Below, in pieces: positions 40,411 through 49,521 of a stretch of DNA of 52,962 nucleotides. The stretch lies in IMG/VR virus record IMGVR_UViG_3300030380_000587, positions 1 to 52,962 of that record. The stretch is one strand, 5' to 3'. The position numbers were made by a program, and so were the translations under genes. Positions within the stretch are counted from its first letter, which is position 1. Every line of letters starts with the position of its first letter. The notes under the pieces are model-generated. The model was not told the origin of the DNA. It saw only the letters and a program-made list of their open reading frames with translations, and did not search any database. Origin of the DNA: a virus.

Positions 40411-41386
40411 TTACTGTCCTTAAATTTGCAAAGTTAATTAAGTCTTGTTTTCCTCTGAGTCCAGCCTTCATGTAAGTAGTAGCTCTACCTTCAAAGAAGT
40501 TCTGATGCTCAACACCCATCACTTCATCTATCCAACCAAGAGGATTTTCTCTTTGGTCATAATTAGTTTTTAATCCTAGCTGTAGTAATCTTCTATCAGC
40601 TATGTATCTATTATATGCATACATATCTTTCTTGGTCAATCCTTGTAAGTCTCCCATCTCAAATACTAAATCAAGAAACTTATCTTCCAGCGTTACCATC
40701 TCTCTACATATTTCATACAACTCTTTTTTAAAATCATCTGTCCATATGTCAATGTTCTCTTGTATGAACTCTCTAAATAATTTAGTCATGGCTTCAACAT
40801 GCATTGACTCATCACGAATAGAGTAAGTTACAATCTGTCCCATACCTTTCATCTTTCCGAATCTTGGAAAGTTTAACAAGATTGCAAAGCTACTAAATAA
40901 TTGTAGTCCTTCTGTAAATGCAGAATAAACTGCTAATGTTTTTGCAATAGTTCTCTTATCATTCTTACGTGGTTTAAACGTTCCCACATAGTCATGCTTG
41001 TCTGCCATCTCTTCATACTCTGAGAATGCTTTATATTCTAACTCAGGCATTCCAACTGTGTCAAGTAATAAACTGTAGGCATCTTGATGGATTGATTCCA
41101 TGTTAGCAAAAGAACTCATCATCATTCTTGCTTCTGGTTTTTTAAAGATGGGCATATATTTATCTATATATCCACTCGCTACATCGACATCTGACTGAGT
41201 AAATAATCTAAAGATTTGAGTCAATAGATTTTTTTCTGTTGGTGAAATGTCCTGCCAATCTTTTACATCTGTATGTAATGGTACAGATTCTGGCATCCAA
41301 TGCATTTGATTTTGTAGTTTGTAGTAATCGTACATCCACGGATACTCAAACGGTTTATAGTAATCTCTTGTTGATAGTAAGCTCAT
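40403..41386 (-). CDS. nrdB: Ribonucleotide reductase class I, small subunit
   Basis: 327 residues. Di-iron ligands and radical tyrosine are visible: Asp near 66-68, Glu97 and His100 with Tyr104 four residues later (ESIHQDAY, as E. coli H118/Y122), then Glu in EGLQLF, and Glu/His in DESMHVEA. The subunit generates the tyrosyl radical used by NrdA to convert ribonucleotides to deoxyribonucleotides. It is 9 bases downstream of nrdA and cotranscribed. The complete set of ligands argues for an active enzyme. Confidence 0.94.
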   Translation of the reverse strand: MSLLSTRDYYKPFEYPWMYDYYKLQNQMHWMPESVPLHTDVKDWQDISPTEKNLLTQIFRLFTQSDVDVASGYIDKYMPIFKKPEARMMMSSFANMESIHQDAYSLLLDTVGMPELEYKAFSEYEEMADKHDYVGTFKPRKNDKRTIAKTLAVYSAFTEGLQLFSSFAILLNFPRFGKMKGMGQIVTYSIRDESMHVEAMTKLFREFIQENIDIWTDDFKKELYEICREMVTLEDKFLDLVFEMGDLQGLTKKDMYAYNRYIADRRLLQLGLKTNYDQRENPLGWIDEVMGVEHQNFFEGRATTYMKAGLRGKQDLINFANLRTVNE

Positions 41387-41395
41387 TAGTTCTCC

Positions 41396-43291
41396 TTAAC
41401 CTTCACAGGCAATACATCCCTCATCATCTAATTTAATACGAGGAATTTTTATGTTAACATTCTCTACGTTTCTAGCTGCATTAGACCTAAAGTAATATAG
41501 CGATTTAAGTTTATGCATTCCATACCAATGAACATCATTTACATACTGCATATATTCATCATGTACTTCTTGGCTATCCGTAGTCTTAGGTAGTGTAAAA
41601 AATAAATTTACACTTTGACTTTGACAAATAAATTCTTGTCTCATATGTGCATGTTCGACAATCCATATTTGATTTATTTCATTTGCGGTTTTGAATAGTT
41701 CTTTTTCTTTCTCATCTAGTATCTCTAGCTGTTGAACTGAACCATCATTACCTGATATATCTTTCCAAACTTCTTCAAGTTCTTTACCTTTCAATCCTTT
41801 AGACTTTAAAAGTTTATCTAAGTATTTGTTCTTAACTTGGTAAGTACCTGACAAAGTTTTGTGCGTATATGCATTAGCCCTATAAGGCTCAATACTAGGG
41901 GAAGTCCCACTACAAATAATACCGGAAGAAGCGTTAGGAGCAATAGCAAGTAGATTAGCATTTCTAAGCCCTGAACCATGTATATCAGGAGCTTCACCCC
42001 TTTCTTCTGCCAAGTATTGAGAAGCTTTTGTCGCTTCTCTTTTGATGTGACTAAAGGCTTTATGATTAAAGCCAGTTGCGAATATACCTTCAAAAGGTAT
42101 TCCTTTAGATTGAAGATAAGCGTGGAAGCCCATTGCCCCAAGACCAAGAGACCTTTCCCTATACGCTGAGTAAGCTGACTTGGTATAACCTTCCTTATCT
42201 TCTTTAATATATTTTGAAAAACGTTTGAAGTTTGCACTATATTCTCCGAGTTGTGATGTGTCTACAGCATTATCAATATAATGTTGTAAGACGTTATCGA
42301 GCATTGTAATTAAATCATTAATGAACTCATCATTCTTTGACCACTTATCAAAGTGTTCTAAGTTGACAGAAGATAAACAACAAACTGCTGTACGTTCTTC
42401 GTTAGTAGGTAAGGTAATCTCTGAACATAAATTACTTTGCCTTATGTTTAGTCCTAAATCTTTCTGTGATTTTGGTAAAGCTTCGTTACACGTATCAATG
42501 TTAATCATGTATGGCTCACCTGTTTCAGCTCTAGCAAAAAGTATTTGCCACCATAAGTCTCTAGCATTGACCGTCTTAACAGCTTCGTTAGTCTTAGGGT
42601 CTATCAGTCTCCAGTCTTCATCGTTCTCTACAGCTTCTAAGAATGCATTGGTAATGTTTATTCCATTGTGAAGGTTTAAACACTTCCTATTAATATCACC
42701 ACCTGACTCTCTTCTAATATTTATAAACTCTTCAATCTCTGGATGGCTAATGTCCATGTATGCTGCATAACTTCCACGTCTTGTAGTGCCTTGATTAAAG
42801 GCTAACATCTGTGAATCTACGACATGCATAAAGGGGATTGACCCAGTAGAACGAGAACCGTGAGTAGTAGAAATACCATTACTACGCACATCTCCCCAAT
42901 ATCCACCGATGCCTCCACCCGAACTTGCCAACCAAATGTTCTCATCGTAATGAGCAGATAAACCAACCCTGCTGTCAGGAACATAATTAAGGAAGCAACT
43001 GATAGGAAGCCCACGAGTTGTACCTCCGTTGCTAAGTATAGGAGTACTGAACATAAACCAACAATCGGAGCTGTAGTTATAAAGTCTCTGAGCCAATTCA
43101 TAATCTGTTTCTCCTTTATATGTTGCTGCAAATACTGAAGCTCTAGCAAAAGCTTCTTGAGCATGGGTTTCATTATCCCAAAAGTATCTGTCTTTGAGTG
43201 TATCTAAACTAAACTTATCAAACTTTTTTTCTTTATCATAATCTATACATATACCGAGGTAAGGTTTCTTGCCTATCTTATCTTCCATCAT
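41396..43291 (-). CDS. nrdA: Ribonucleotide reductase class I, large subunit
   Basis: 631 residues. Catalytic features: PISCFL and AVCCLSS (the redox cysteine pair), QSNLCSEITLP (Asn, radical Cys, Glu), and a C-terminal CxxC tail (GCIACEG) that is re-reduced by thioredoxin or glutaredoxin. It is about 130 residues shorter than E. coli NrdA and lacks the N-terminal ATP cone, so it should not be switched off by dATP, as is common in phage enzymes. It starts 14 bases inside the upstream gene; a promoter candidate with extended -10 lies at 43318-43346. Confidence 0.94.
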   Translation of the reverse strand: MMEDKIGKKPYLGICIDYDKEKKFDKFSLDTLKDRYFWDNETHAQEAFARASVFAATYKGETDYELAQRLYNYSSDCWFMFSTPILSNGGTTRGLPISCFLNYVPDSRVGLSAHYDENIWLASSGGGIGGYWGDVRSNGISTTHGSRSTGSIPFMHVVDSQMLAFNQGTTRRGSYAAYMDISHPEIEEFINIRRESGGDINRKCLNLHNGINITNAFLEAVENDEDWRLIDPKTNEAVKTVNARDLWWQILFARAETGEPYMINIDTCNEALPKSQKDLGLNIRQSNLCSEITLPTNEERTAVCCLSSVNLEHFDKWSKNDEFINDLITMLDNVLQHYIDNAVDTSQLGEYSANFKRFSKYIKEDKEGYTKSAYSAYRERSLGLGAMGFHAYLQSKGIPFEGIFATGFNHKAFSHIKREATKASQYLAEERGEAPDIHGSGLRNANLLAIAPNASSGIICSGTSPSIEPYRANAYTHKTLSGTYQVKNKYLDKLLKSKGLKGKELEEVWKDISGNDGSVQQLEILDEKEKELFKTANEINQIWIVEHAHMRQEFICQSQSVNLFFTLPKTTDSQEVHDEYMQYVNDVHWYGMHKLKSLYYFRSNAARNVENVNIKIPRIKLDDEGCIACEG

Positions 43292-43559
43292 CTTGTTTTC
43301 CTGTTAAATATAAGGCTATTATAGCATAGTGAATAATCTTTAGCAAGTCATTTGGATTCTTACCATTCTTCTTTCCATACCTCATAGCGTATTTCATAAT
43401 GTTACCAATACAGAAACCTTCACCGTGTCCAGCATCAAGTATCATATCTGTCGCTTGATATTTACCTCTAGCATAATGTTCAGTATATGTTGAATCAATA
43501 TGAGATTTAATTGTTTCTAAAATTTTATCCTCTGTAAATTTGTAATCTCTTTTCTTCAT
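43278..43559 (-). CDS. DUF3310-type small protein (T7 gp1.7-like domain)
   Basis: 93 residues from the ATG at 43559 (an earlier ATG at 43565 is too close to the SD AGAGG; the chosen one overlaps the upstream stop as ATGA). The region HYARGKYQATDMILDAGHGEGFCIGNIMKYAMRYGKKNGKNPNDLLKIIHYAI matches the DUF3310 domain, found in T7 gp1.7 (a nucleotide kinase in T7). It sits between endonuclease I and nrdA, consistent with nucleotide metabolism. Confidence 0.75.
   Translation of the reverse strand: MKKRDYKFTEDKILETIKSHIDSTYTEHYARGKYQATDMILDAGHGEGFCIGNIMKYAMRYGKKNGKNPNDLLKIIHYAIIALYLTGKQDDGR
43318..43346 (-). promoter_or_regulatory. Candidate promoter of nrdA-nrdB
   Basis: On the minus strand TTGCTA (43346-43341), 17 bases, TATAAT (43323-43318), with TGC directly before the -10 giving an extended -10 (TGCTATAAT). 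It lies within the upstream gene and would start transcripts near 43311, 20 bases before the nrdA start. Confidence 0.5.
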
Positions 43560-43978
43560 ACCCATTCCTCTGGTAAGTTATCTTCTCCATACCATGTAAA
43601 GTTATTTGTCTCTGCCCATTCTGCATGAGTTCTTTTTGTACCATCTTTTCTTTTCTTAGCTTGTGGCATAGGTGAGTAAGGTTTCTGAAATAAAAATACT
43701 AACTCATAATTTTTAGGTAATGCCTCTCGTATATGTATGTACTTACTATACTCTGCATAGTCCCAAAATCTACCTTTAGCTTCTAACAAAATTGTTTTAC
43801 CATTGAACTCTTTAACAAAGTCTGGTTCGTATCTATGCTTCACTACATAGTCAATCATCTCACTATGATGCTGCCATTTACTTAAAACATTTTCGTGTAA
43901 GCTAACCTCCCACAAACTATCATAGCCTTTAGGTACGTTAATCTTTTTAGGTCTTGGCTTTCTTGGTTTTCTAGCCAC
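43556..43978 (-). CDS. Endonuclease I, Holliday-junction resolvase (T7 gp3-like), GTG start
   Basis: 140 residues. YEPDF followed by ILLEAKGR is the PD-(D/E)XK core of T7 endonuclease I (YTPDF...VETKG), and SLWEVSLHEN near the start provides the conserved Glu. T7 gp3 cuts branched DNA, degrades host DNA and resolves replication and packaging intermediates. The N-terminus is Lys/Arg/Pro-rich. Start is GTG with GAGGAA upstream; it overlaps the previous gene by 8 bases. Confidence 0.85.
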   Translation of the reverse strand: MARKPRKPRPKKINVPKGYDSLWEVSLHENVLSKWQHHSEMIDYVVKHRYEPDFVKEFNGKTILLEAKGRFWDYAEYSKYIHIREALPKNYELVFLFQKPYSPMPQAKKRKDGTKRTHAEWAETNNFTWYGEDNLPEEWV

Positions 43979-44222
43979 GTAATAATTCCTCTAATGTAAT
44001 ATCAGGATTACGTTTTATTTTTTTATTAAACCATCGTAAGCTATAAGCACTTAATAAAATTCTACCCATACCATAGACGTGTGTTTGCTCTGGTAAAAAC
44101 TCATGTAAGTTTTTTTTGTTAATCTTAGAAGTGTCTTCACTATCAGGGGTCATAGTTCTCAACCATTCAATTAACATGTTCTCTGCTTTACGTCTTAATC
44201 TTTTAGCTTTCTTGCCATTCAT
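43971..44222 (-). CDS. Small basic helical protein (83 aa)
   Basis: 83 residues: a basic first helix (GKKAKRLRRKAENMLIEWLR) and a conserved-looking VYGMGRILLSAYSLRWFNKKIKRNPDITLEELLRG. I recall similar small proteins in marine podovirus replication regions but know no function. It overlaps both neighbours (nuclease upstream by 20 bases, endonuclease I downstream by 8). Confidence 0.65.
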   Translation of the reverse strand: MNGKKAKRLRRKAENMLIEWLRTMTPDSEDTSKINKKNLHEFLPEQTHVYGMGRILLSAYSLRWFNKKIKRNPDITLEELLRG

Positions 44223-45024
44223 AATTCTTTACCAGTTGCCAATACTTTAATATACTGTTGAACATATCTCTATGTTTCTCGTGGGATTCTTTATCCCATA
44301 TATGACATAAGACTAAGCTTGTATCCTCTCTATCTACAAAGATAGAAACCCTCTCTGGATTATCTATATTGCATCCTTGAGCATACGCAGATAGTTGCAT
44401 ACCGTGGTCATCATAAACTAATTTAGCAGGTTCTTTACCATCTAAGTTGTCTTTAGTTTTAAAGTCAACGAATATACCTGACTTAGAATATAAGTCTATC
44501 TTACCACCATATCCTTGTTTTGCACAGAAGGAATCTTCTGCTATCCACTCTTCATCTGGAAAGTTTTCATCCAACCATGATTGAATTATTTCGTAAGGCT
44601 TAGACGTACCTAGCCCTAAGAAACCTTGTTCAATCTTAGCATGAATCTCTGTACCTTTCTTCGCTGCGTTTAAACCTATCTCTTTAGAATGTTGTTTACA
44701 TCTGAAAGCAAACCCCTCTAAGGATTCGTCATCTTGCTTTTCTAAAGTAAGTGCAGAGTTTAAGGCTTGATTTATTTTCCAGTTTTCTAAGGATGGTTTA
44801 GCTACCATACCTAGAATCGTAGTGACTGAAGGTACTAATCCTAGAGACCTAGCATCTCGTAGATTGGTATTTCTTTCTTTACCATTAGCACCTATGATTG
44901 TGTACATAGGTTCTCCATCTTTGGAGTACCAATGACCAGCTTCCGATTTATATTTAGAAGCTGCTAGTTTATTATATACTTCCTGAGAAGAACTGTCAAT
45001 AGTTTTTTTATTTTTCTTTGTCAT
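44203..45024 (-). CDS. RecB/Cas4-type PD-(D/E)XK exonuclease
   Basis: 273 residues. Motifs of the family in order: GTEIHAKIEQGF (motif with H), GYGGKIDLYSKSGIFVDFKTK (the GxxD...DFKTK catalytic core with Asp, Asp, Lys) and HGMQLSAYAQG (QxxxY). This places it among RecB-like/Cas4-type phage exonucleases that degrade host DNA or process ends for recombination. No four-Cys Fe-S cluster is visible. It overlaps a smaller nuclease-like gene (45008..45430) and lies just after the polymerase. Confidence 0.82.
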   Translation of the reverse strand: MTKKNKKTIDSSSQEVYNKLAASKYKSEAGHWYSKDGEPMYTIIGANGKERNTNLRDARSLGLVPSVTTILGMVAKPSLENWKINQALNSALTLEKQDDESLEGFAFRCKQHSKEIGLNAAKKGTEIHAKIEQGFLGLGTSKPYEIIQSWLDENFPDEEWIAEDSFCAKQGYGGKIDLYSKSGIFVDFKTKDNLDGKEPAKLVYDDHGMQLSAYAQGCNIDNPERVSIFVDREDTSLVLCHIWDKESHEKHRDMFNSILKYWQLVKNYEWQES

Positions 45025-45430
45025 TTTCTGACTCCTTGAATGCTTTGATTACATCACTAGAAAATAATTTCTGTAAATTAACTAAGAACATTTTACTTGC
45101 GTTGTTATCTCCACCCGATACTGTTTTAAAATAATCTAATTTATCTACAATAGTTTTCAATACATCTGTTTTAAAAACTAAAGTACAAAATTCATTATCG
45201 CCAACACATAGATTATGAAACCAGTAATCAGATTCTGTTGTTCTTATTCCTGATGGTTTGTTCCAGCATTCATATTCAACACAGATGTTTCCTGTCTTCA
45301 TCCACATACCACGTTCTGACTTGACTTCTATCTTTTTATTAGTTAGCATATCTACAATCTTTTCTTCACGGATTGTACCATACTGTAAGTCTATGTCAAA
45401 TTTCTTTCTGTCTTCTTTAATGGGTTTCAC
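45008..45430 (-). CDS. Small PD-(D/E)XK-fold-like protein, GTG start
   Basis: 140 residues. FDIDLQYGTIREEKIVDMLTNKKIEVKSERG resembles the start of a restriction-type nuclease fold with I-E-V-K (E-x-K) and a preceding Asp, followed by NICVEYECWNKPSG, as in phage proteins of exonuclease-like type. Start codon GTG at 45430, GGAGGG upstream, overlapping the polymerase stop by 14 bases. Activity is not proven; it may be a nuclease or an inactive relative. Confidence 0.6.
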   Translation of the reverse strand: MKPIKEDRKKFDIDLQYGTIREEKIVDMLTNKKIEVKSERGMWMKTGNICVEYECWNKPSGIRTTESDYWFHNLCVGDNEFCTLVFKTDVLKTIVDKLDYFKTVSGGDNNASKMFLVNLQKLFSSDVIKAFKESENDKEK

Positions 45431-47147
45431 TCCAATTCCCTCCTATTTTATATTCGCCATCTAAAGGACAGCGAAGGTTAAAACTTTCTCCAGCTTTGAT
45501 AATACTATCAACAGCAAGAGAGCCTGTAAATTCTGCTTGACTTTCTTTAACTTCTATTTGCCATTCATCATGTATGTTAGCAACAAACTTATAATCAATA
45601 GTGTTTAAACGTAACATTAAATCTAAATCAACAAGAGCTTTCTTCATAACAATAGAACCTGCTCCCTGTAATAATGTATTCAATGCCGAGTGTTGATTTC
45701 TAACATATAACTTTCTACCATCTATTCCTTTGAGGTAAGTTTTTGTAGATGCTCTTTGTACTCTATCTCTAAGAGATTTAAATGAAGGCTTATTATCGAA
45801 GAAATGTTGTCTAGCTCTTCGACCATCTGCCTTACTTCCTCCAACCACACTTCCAAGCTTTTCATCTCCTGCTCCGTACATGAGTGCATAGATGAATGTT
45901 TTTGCCTTATCTCTAGATTCAAGCTGTGCAAGTCTTTGATTGGCGGTGTGAATGTCTCCGTTAATGATTTCATTTATAAACTCCTCGTCAGCCATATAGT
46001 GTGCTAACATTCTTATTTCTAGTCCACTAGCATCTACTCCTAGTAAAACATTACCTTCTTCTACAGTCCAACATGCTCTGCATTCCTTACCGAAAGGGCT
46101 AGATACACTTGGTACTTGTGCCATGTTAGGATTACGATGAGTCATACGACCTGTTATCGTACCGTTAGGTATGACAAACCCATGTACTCTTCCATCATCT
46201 GTGACTGCTTCAAACCATGAATCAATCTGTGCAATTCTTTTCTGTAGTAATAAAAAGTCTGCAATCAATTTAGCTTCATGTATGTGCGTTATCTTTGATA
46301 ATGTTTTCTCATCTACAATAGGCTGACCTGTTGGTGTAAATCTATCTGGCTTCCACCCAAAATCAATTAGGTATTCTCCAATCTGTTTACGACTACCAAG
46401 ATTAAACTCTTGTAAAGTCTTACGCATGAATGGATTATAGTTGGAAGTGTTTAAACAGTTTGTATATTCTTCATCCGTGAGTCCACGTTTAGAAAGTTGT
46501 CCATCCTTTTTAATGTATGGAGTAACTAACTTACTATCTACCCACTTAGGTTTAAACGTCTTCTGTACCTCATCCTCAATGGCTTGTTTCTTTTCTCTTA
46601 ACTCTGCTAACAAAAGTTCAGCGTGTAAGATGTCAAACTTAAATCCATTTGTCTCTTGCTGCTTTATGATACGAGCTACACCTTGTTCTAACTCGATGGA
46701 ATCTTTTGAGAATCCTTTACTTTCTTTTCTTAGTTCTTTGAAGACTTGAGTATTAAGTTGTACATCTCTTACACAATAGTCTAGCATTTCTTGAGAGTAA
46801 TTTAAATAATCATTGAAGTCAATCTTGTTGAATCCTAATTTGTATCCCCAATTTTCTAAGCTATGTCCACCCTCTCTAGTTGGGTTGAATAGTCTGGATA
46901 AAACTAGCGTATCTATTACAGGTATCTTTGATAAATCTACATCACTAAACTTATGTATCATAGGTATATCAAATCCAATAATGTTATGACCAATTAAAGT
47001 ATCAGCAGTAGCTAAGAACTCATAACCTTTTTGTAATTCATCTGGTGTAAACTTAAATATCTGACCAGTTAAAGGGTCTTGAGCTACAATACACCACACC
47101 TTCGTGGCGTTTAAATCATCTGTCTCTATGTCAAATACTAAATCCAT
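45417..47147 (-). CDS. polA: DNA polymerase, family A (T7-like)
   Basis: 576 residues. A 3'-5' exonuclease domain with Asp6, Glu8 (DIETD), Asp60 and Asp128; polymerase motif A DASGLEIRMLAH (Asp372), motif B RDKAKTFIYALMYG (Arg412, Lys416, Tyr420, Tyr424), motif C IHDEW (Asp527). Tyr420 sits at the site of T7 Tyr526 / E. coli Phe762, so it is the Tyr762 type, associated with fast lytic replication. It is shorter than T7 polymerase (704), with little room for the thioredoxin-binding loop. No SD: ATG lies 3 bases beyond the primase-helicase stop, suggesting reinitiation. Confidence 0.95.
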   Translation of the reverse strand: MDLVFDIETDDLNATKVWCIVAQDPLTGQIFKFTPDELQKGYEFLATADTLIGHNIIGFDIPMIHKFSDVDLSKIPVIDTLVLSRLFNPTREGGHSLENWGYKLGFNKIDFNDYLNYSQEMLDYCVRDVQLNTQVFKELRKESKGFSKDSIELEQGVARIIKQQETNGFKFDILHAELLLAELREKKQAIEDEVQKTFKPKWVDSKLVTPYIKKDGQLSKRGLTDEEYTNCLNTSNYNPFMRKTLQEFNLGSRKQIGEYLIDFGWKPDRFTPTGQPIVDEKTLSKITHIHEAKLIADFLLLQKRIAQIDSWFEAVTDDGRVHGFVIPNGTITGRMTHRNPNMAQVPSVSSPFGKECRACWTVEEGNVLLGVDASGLEIRMLAHYMADEEFINEIINGDIHTANQRLAQLESRDKAKTFIYALMYGAGDEKLGSVVGGSKADGRRARQHFFDNKPSFKSLRDRVQRASTKTYLKGIDGRKLYVRNQHSALNTLLQGAGSIVMKKALVDLDLMLRLNTIDYKFVANIHDEWQIEVKESQAEFTGSLAVDSIIKAGESFNLRCPLDGEYKIGGNWSETH

Positions 47148-47149
47148 AA

Positions 47150-48811
47150 TTAAAATGCTTCGTCTGAATCATCATCAAACATTATATCATCATTACTAAC
47201 TTCAGTCAATCTTCCTGTATCATTATCATACATAACACTACAAGCCATTCCAACATCTCCTGTGTATCTTGATTTTAATATACGCATCCTTGTTGTTCTC
47301 GCTTCTTCTGCATCGTCTGACTGTTGATTACGTTCCAATGCTATCACACAATCACTTAATTGTCCAATACTATTTGAACCTCTAAGATGAGAGAGTGATA
47401 CCTCAATACCATTCTCATGTCCTTTGTTACCATCTACTCTACGTAAGTGGGAAACTAAAATAATACCAGCACCTGTTTCTTCTACTAAGCTTCTAAGTCT
47501 TGTCATAATAGAATCAATGGCACGTCTCTCATCTCCTTCATGCACCGCACTAACTAACATATGTAAATGGTCTACCACTACCCACTTACAATCACATCCG
47601 ATAATCATAAATCTTAGTTTGGTAAAGATGTCATCGATGTCGTTAGTTCCAAAATGAGAATGTACCCATACTCTGTTCTTGTTGTCCCCATCATACAAGA
47701 TGTCAAACATCTTATCTAATTCTTCAACAGAAAACTTCTCTCGTTCTTGGTCAATGTAAAGTCTGGCGTTAGCTTCGATAGATAAGATACCATCGATAGT
47801 TCTTCTCCAGTCCTCTTCAAGTGCTATGATACCAACGTTATCCTTTGTCTCTTTGATAAGCCAATGCTCTAGTTCTCTAGTAACACTTGACTTACCTAGT
47901 CCTGTACCACCTGTAAGAGTTACAAGTTCTCCTTGTCTGAGTCCATATAGTTTCTTATTCAATCCTTTGTAAGGATAAGGAACACTTTGCTTCTTCTCTC
48001 TGTTGTGGAACTTATCTCGCTGCTCTGAGACATTGATAACACCAGATGGGGTATAGACTTTAGCTGCCCACCATGATTCAACAAACTCTTTATGCTTGTT
48101 ATTTTTAAGCATATCGTTAGGGTCTTTGTACCCATTGGGGAGTGTAACTATCTTAGCCTTACTAGGTTTAAACAGCCTCGCTACCTTTACTGCTGCTTCC
48201 TTCCCTGCCTTGTCATTATCAAATGCAATGATTACATTTTCAAATTCATCAAAGAACTCTAGGCTTTCTTTAACATCACGTACAGCTCCTTGAGCACCAC
48301 GTTTGATGGATACTACAGCCCATTTACTTCCTAGCAATTCGTAAGCTGCCATAGCATCACACTCCCCTTCCGTTATCGTGACATACTTGCCACTCTTGAA
48401 GAGTTGTTGTCCGAACAATCCTGTTTCATTATAAGTACCAGCTACGAAGAAGTCTTTAGTCTTCACGTGCCGACACTTAGTACCTGCTAGTTCATGTCCG
48501 TTGTAGTAAGGGTAAAAGTGTTTGATGACATTACCTTGATGGTCATGTGCTACCTTTACTCCATACTTAGTAGCAGTAGGCTGAGAGATTTTTCTGTCAG
48601 ACAAAGCTGCAAATATTCCCTCATCTACTACGTCAGGTTTTTTAGTTTCAGTTTGAAATTCCATATCTTTTCCCTCACATGATTTATTATAGTCAGGCAT
48701 AAACTCCCCGCAACTGAAACACTTTGCTGAACCATCTTCGTTGATTCCGACAGCATCACTACTATCACAAAGCGGACAAGGTTGATGAACTTTATCCCAA
48801 GTTTTTTCCAT
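47150..48811 (-). CDS. Primase-helicase (T7 gp4-like)
   Basis: 553 residues. N-terminal zinc motif CPLC...CFSC (Cys12, 15, 31, 34); TOPRIM primase core with TITEGECDAMAA and VIIAFDNDKAG; DnaB-type helicase with Walker A TGGTGLGKSS and Walker B-like KWVVVDHLH, then LVSHLRR. This is the T7 gp4 arrangement: it makes primers and unwinds DNA for the polymerase encoded next. SD GGAGGG precedes the start at 48811. Confidence 0.94.
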   Translation of the reverse strand: MEKTWDKVHQPCPLCDSSDAVGINEDGSAKCFSCGEFMPDYNKSCEGKDMEFQTETKKPDVVDEGIFAALSDRKISQPTATKYGVKVAHDHQGNVIKHFYPYYNGHELAGTKCRHVKTKDFFVAGTYNETGLFGQQLFKSGKYVTITEGECDAMAAYELLGSKWAVVSIKRGAQGAVRDVKESLEFFDEFENVIIAFDNDKAGKEAAVKVARLFKPSKAKIVTLPNGYKDPNDMLKNNKHKEFVESWWAAKVYTPSGVINVSEQRDKFHNREKKQSVPYPYKGLNKKLYGLRQGELVTLTGGTGLGKSSVTRELEHWLIKETKDNVGIIALEEDWRRTIDGILSIEANARLYIDQEREKFSVEELDKMFDILYDGDNKNRVWVHSHFGTNDIDDIFTKLRFMIIGCDCKWVVVDHLHMLVSAVHEGDERRAIDSIMTRLRSLVEETGAGIILVSHLRRVDGNKGHENGIEVSLSHLRGSNSIGQLSDCVIALERNQQSDDAEEARTTRMRILKSRYTGDVGMACSVMYDNDTGRLTEVSNDDIMFDDDSDEAF

Positions 48812-48828
48812 GTTAGCCCTCCGACTGT

Positions 48829-49095
48829 TTAAACGTTATCTGTTGATTCTTCTTCTATAGTTTCTGCATCCTCAACAGGCTCATCATTTTCTACCATAGC
48901 TTCAGGAGTTTCTTTTAAAAGATTCTCCAGATTACTTCTATGAGTAGAACTAGCAAACTGTAAAGCCTCTATAATAGTTTCTAAACTTCCTACCTTTGAG
49001 ATAGTTACAGTTGCTCCACGTTTCTTATCCTCATCTGCTATTTTATTAACATCGTATTGAATTTCCCCGTCATCATTTTTAATATTGATAATCAT
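48829..49095 (-). CDS. Small acidic-tailed protein between SSB and primase (88 aa)
   Basis: 88 residues: a beta-strand start (MIINIKNDDGEIQYDV), then helices, then a strongly acidic C-terminus (ENDEPVEDAETIEEESTDNV). Its last codons and stop (AAC GTT TAA) lie in GTTTAAACGTT at 48827. Encoded between the ssDNA-binding protein and the primase-helicase, so possibly a replisome accessory. No family recognised. Confidence 0.65.
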   Translation of the reverse strand: MIINIKNDDGEIQYDVNKIADEDKKRGATVTISKVGSLETIIEALQFASSTHRSNLENLLKETPEAMVENDEPVEDAETIEEESTDNV

Positions 49096-49097
49096 AA

Positions 49098-49517
49098 TTA
49101 AAATTCCTCGTTATCAGAGTCTCCCTCTGAATCATATTCTACTAAGTTAAGAACTTTTACAGCCATAAGTTCTGCAAACGTCCCGTAATTTCCTGTATAA
49201 GGCTTTATCTTAACCCTTACAGTTGAGCCATTTCCAACAGCAACATCAAGCGGATTACCTTCTCCATCTAATAACTTAGGTGCAGCGTTAGGCGTACCAT
49301 CTTTTCTGTTGGCATGTCTACTAAAAGAGAATGCAGGTTCATCATACTTGAGTTGACCATCTCTGGTTCTCACTTGTTTTAAACCTAGACCCTCTAGTCT
49401 ATTAGCAGTATCCTCATCTGTAAGCACAACGATTTGATACTTATGTGGTTCAAATCTCCTGTTAGGTGTGCTGACATTAGCATACATACTCTTTCCATCT
49501 AAATACTCATACTCCAT
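49098..49517 (-). CDS. ssDNA-binding protein (OB-fold, phage type)
   Basis: 139 residues. The sequence (MYANVSTPNRRFEPHKYQIVVLTDEDTANRLEGLGLKQ..., VGNGSTVRVKIKPYTGNYGTFAELMAVKVLNLVEY) follows the pattern of podovirus ssDNA-binding proteins, and it ends in an acidic tail (DSEGDSDNEEF) such as T7 gp2.5 uses to contact polymerase and helicase. Genes for both follow. A promoter candidate lies at 49553-49581. Confidence 0.78.
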   Translation of the reverse strand: MEYEYLDGKSMYANVSTPNRRFEPHKYQIVVLTDEDTANRLEGLGLKQVRTRDGQLKYDEPAFSFSRHANRKDGTPNAAPKLLDGEGNPLDVAVGNGSTVRVKIKPYTGNYGTFAELMAVKVLNLVEYDSEGDSDNEEF

Positions 49518-49521
49518 AGTT

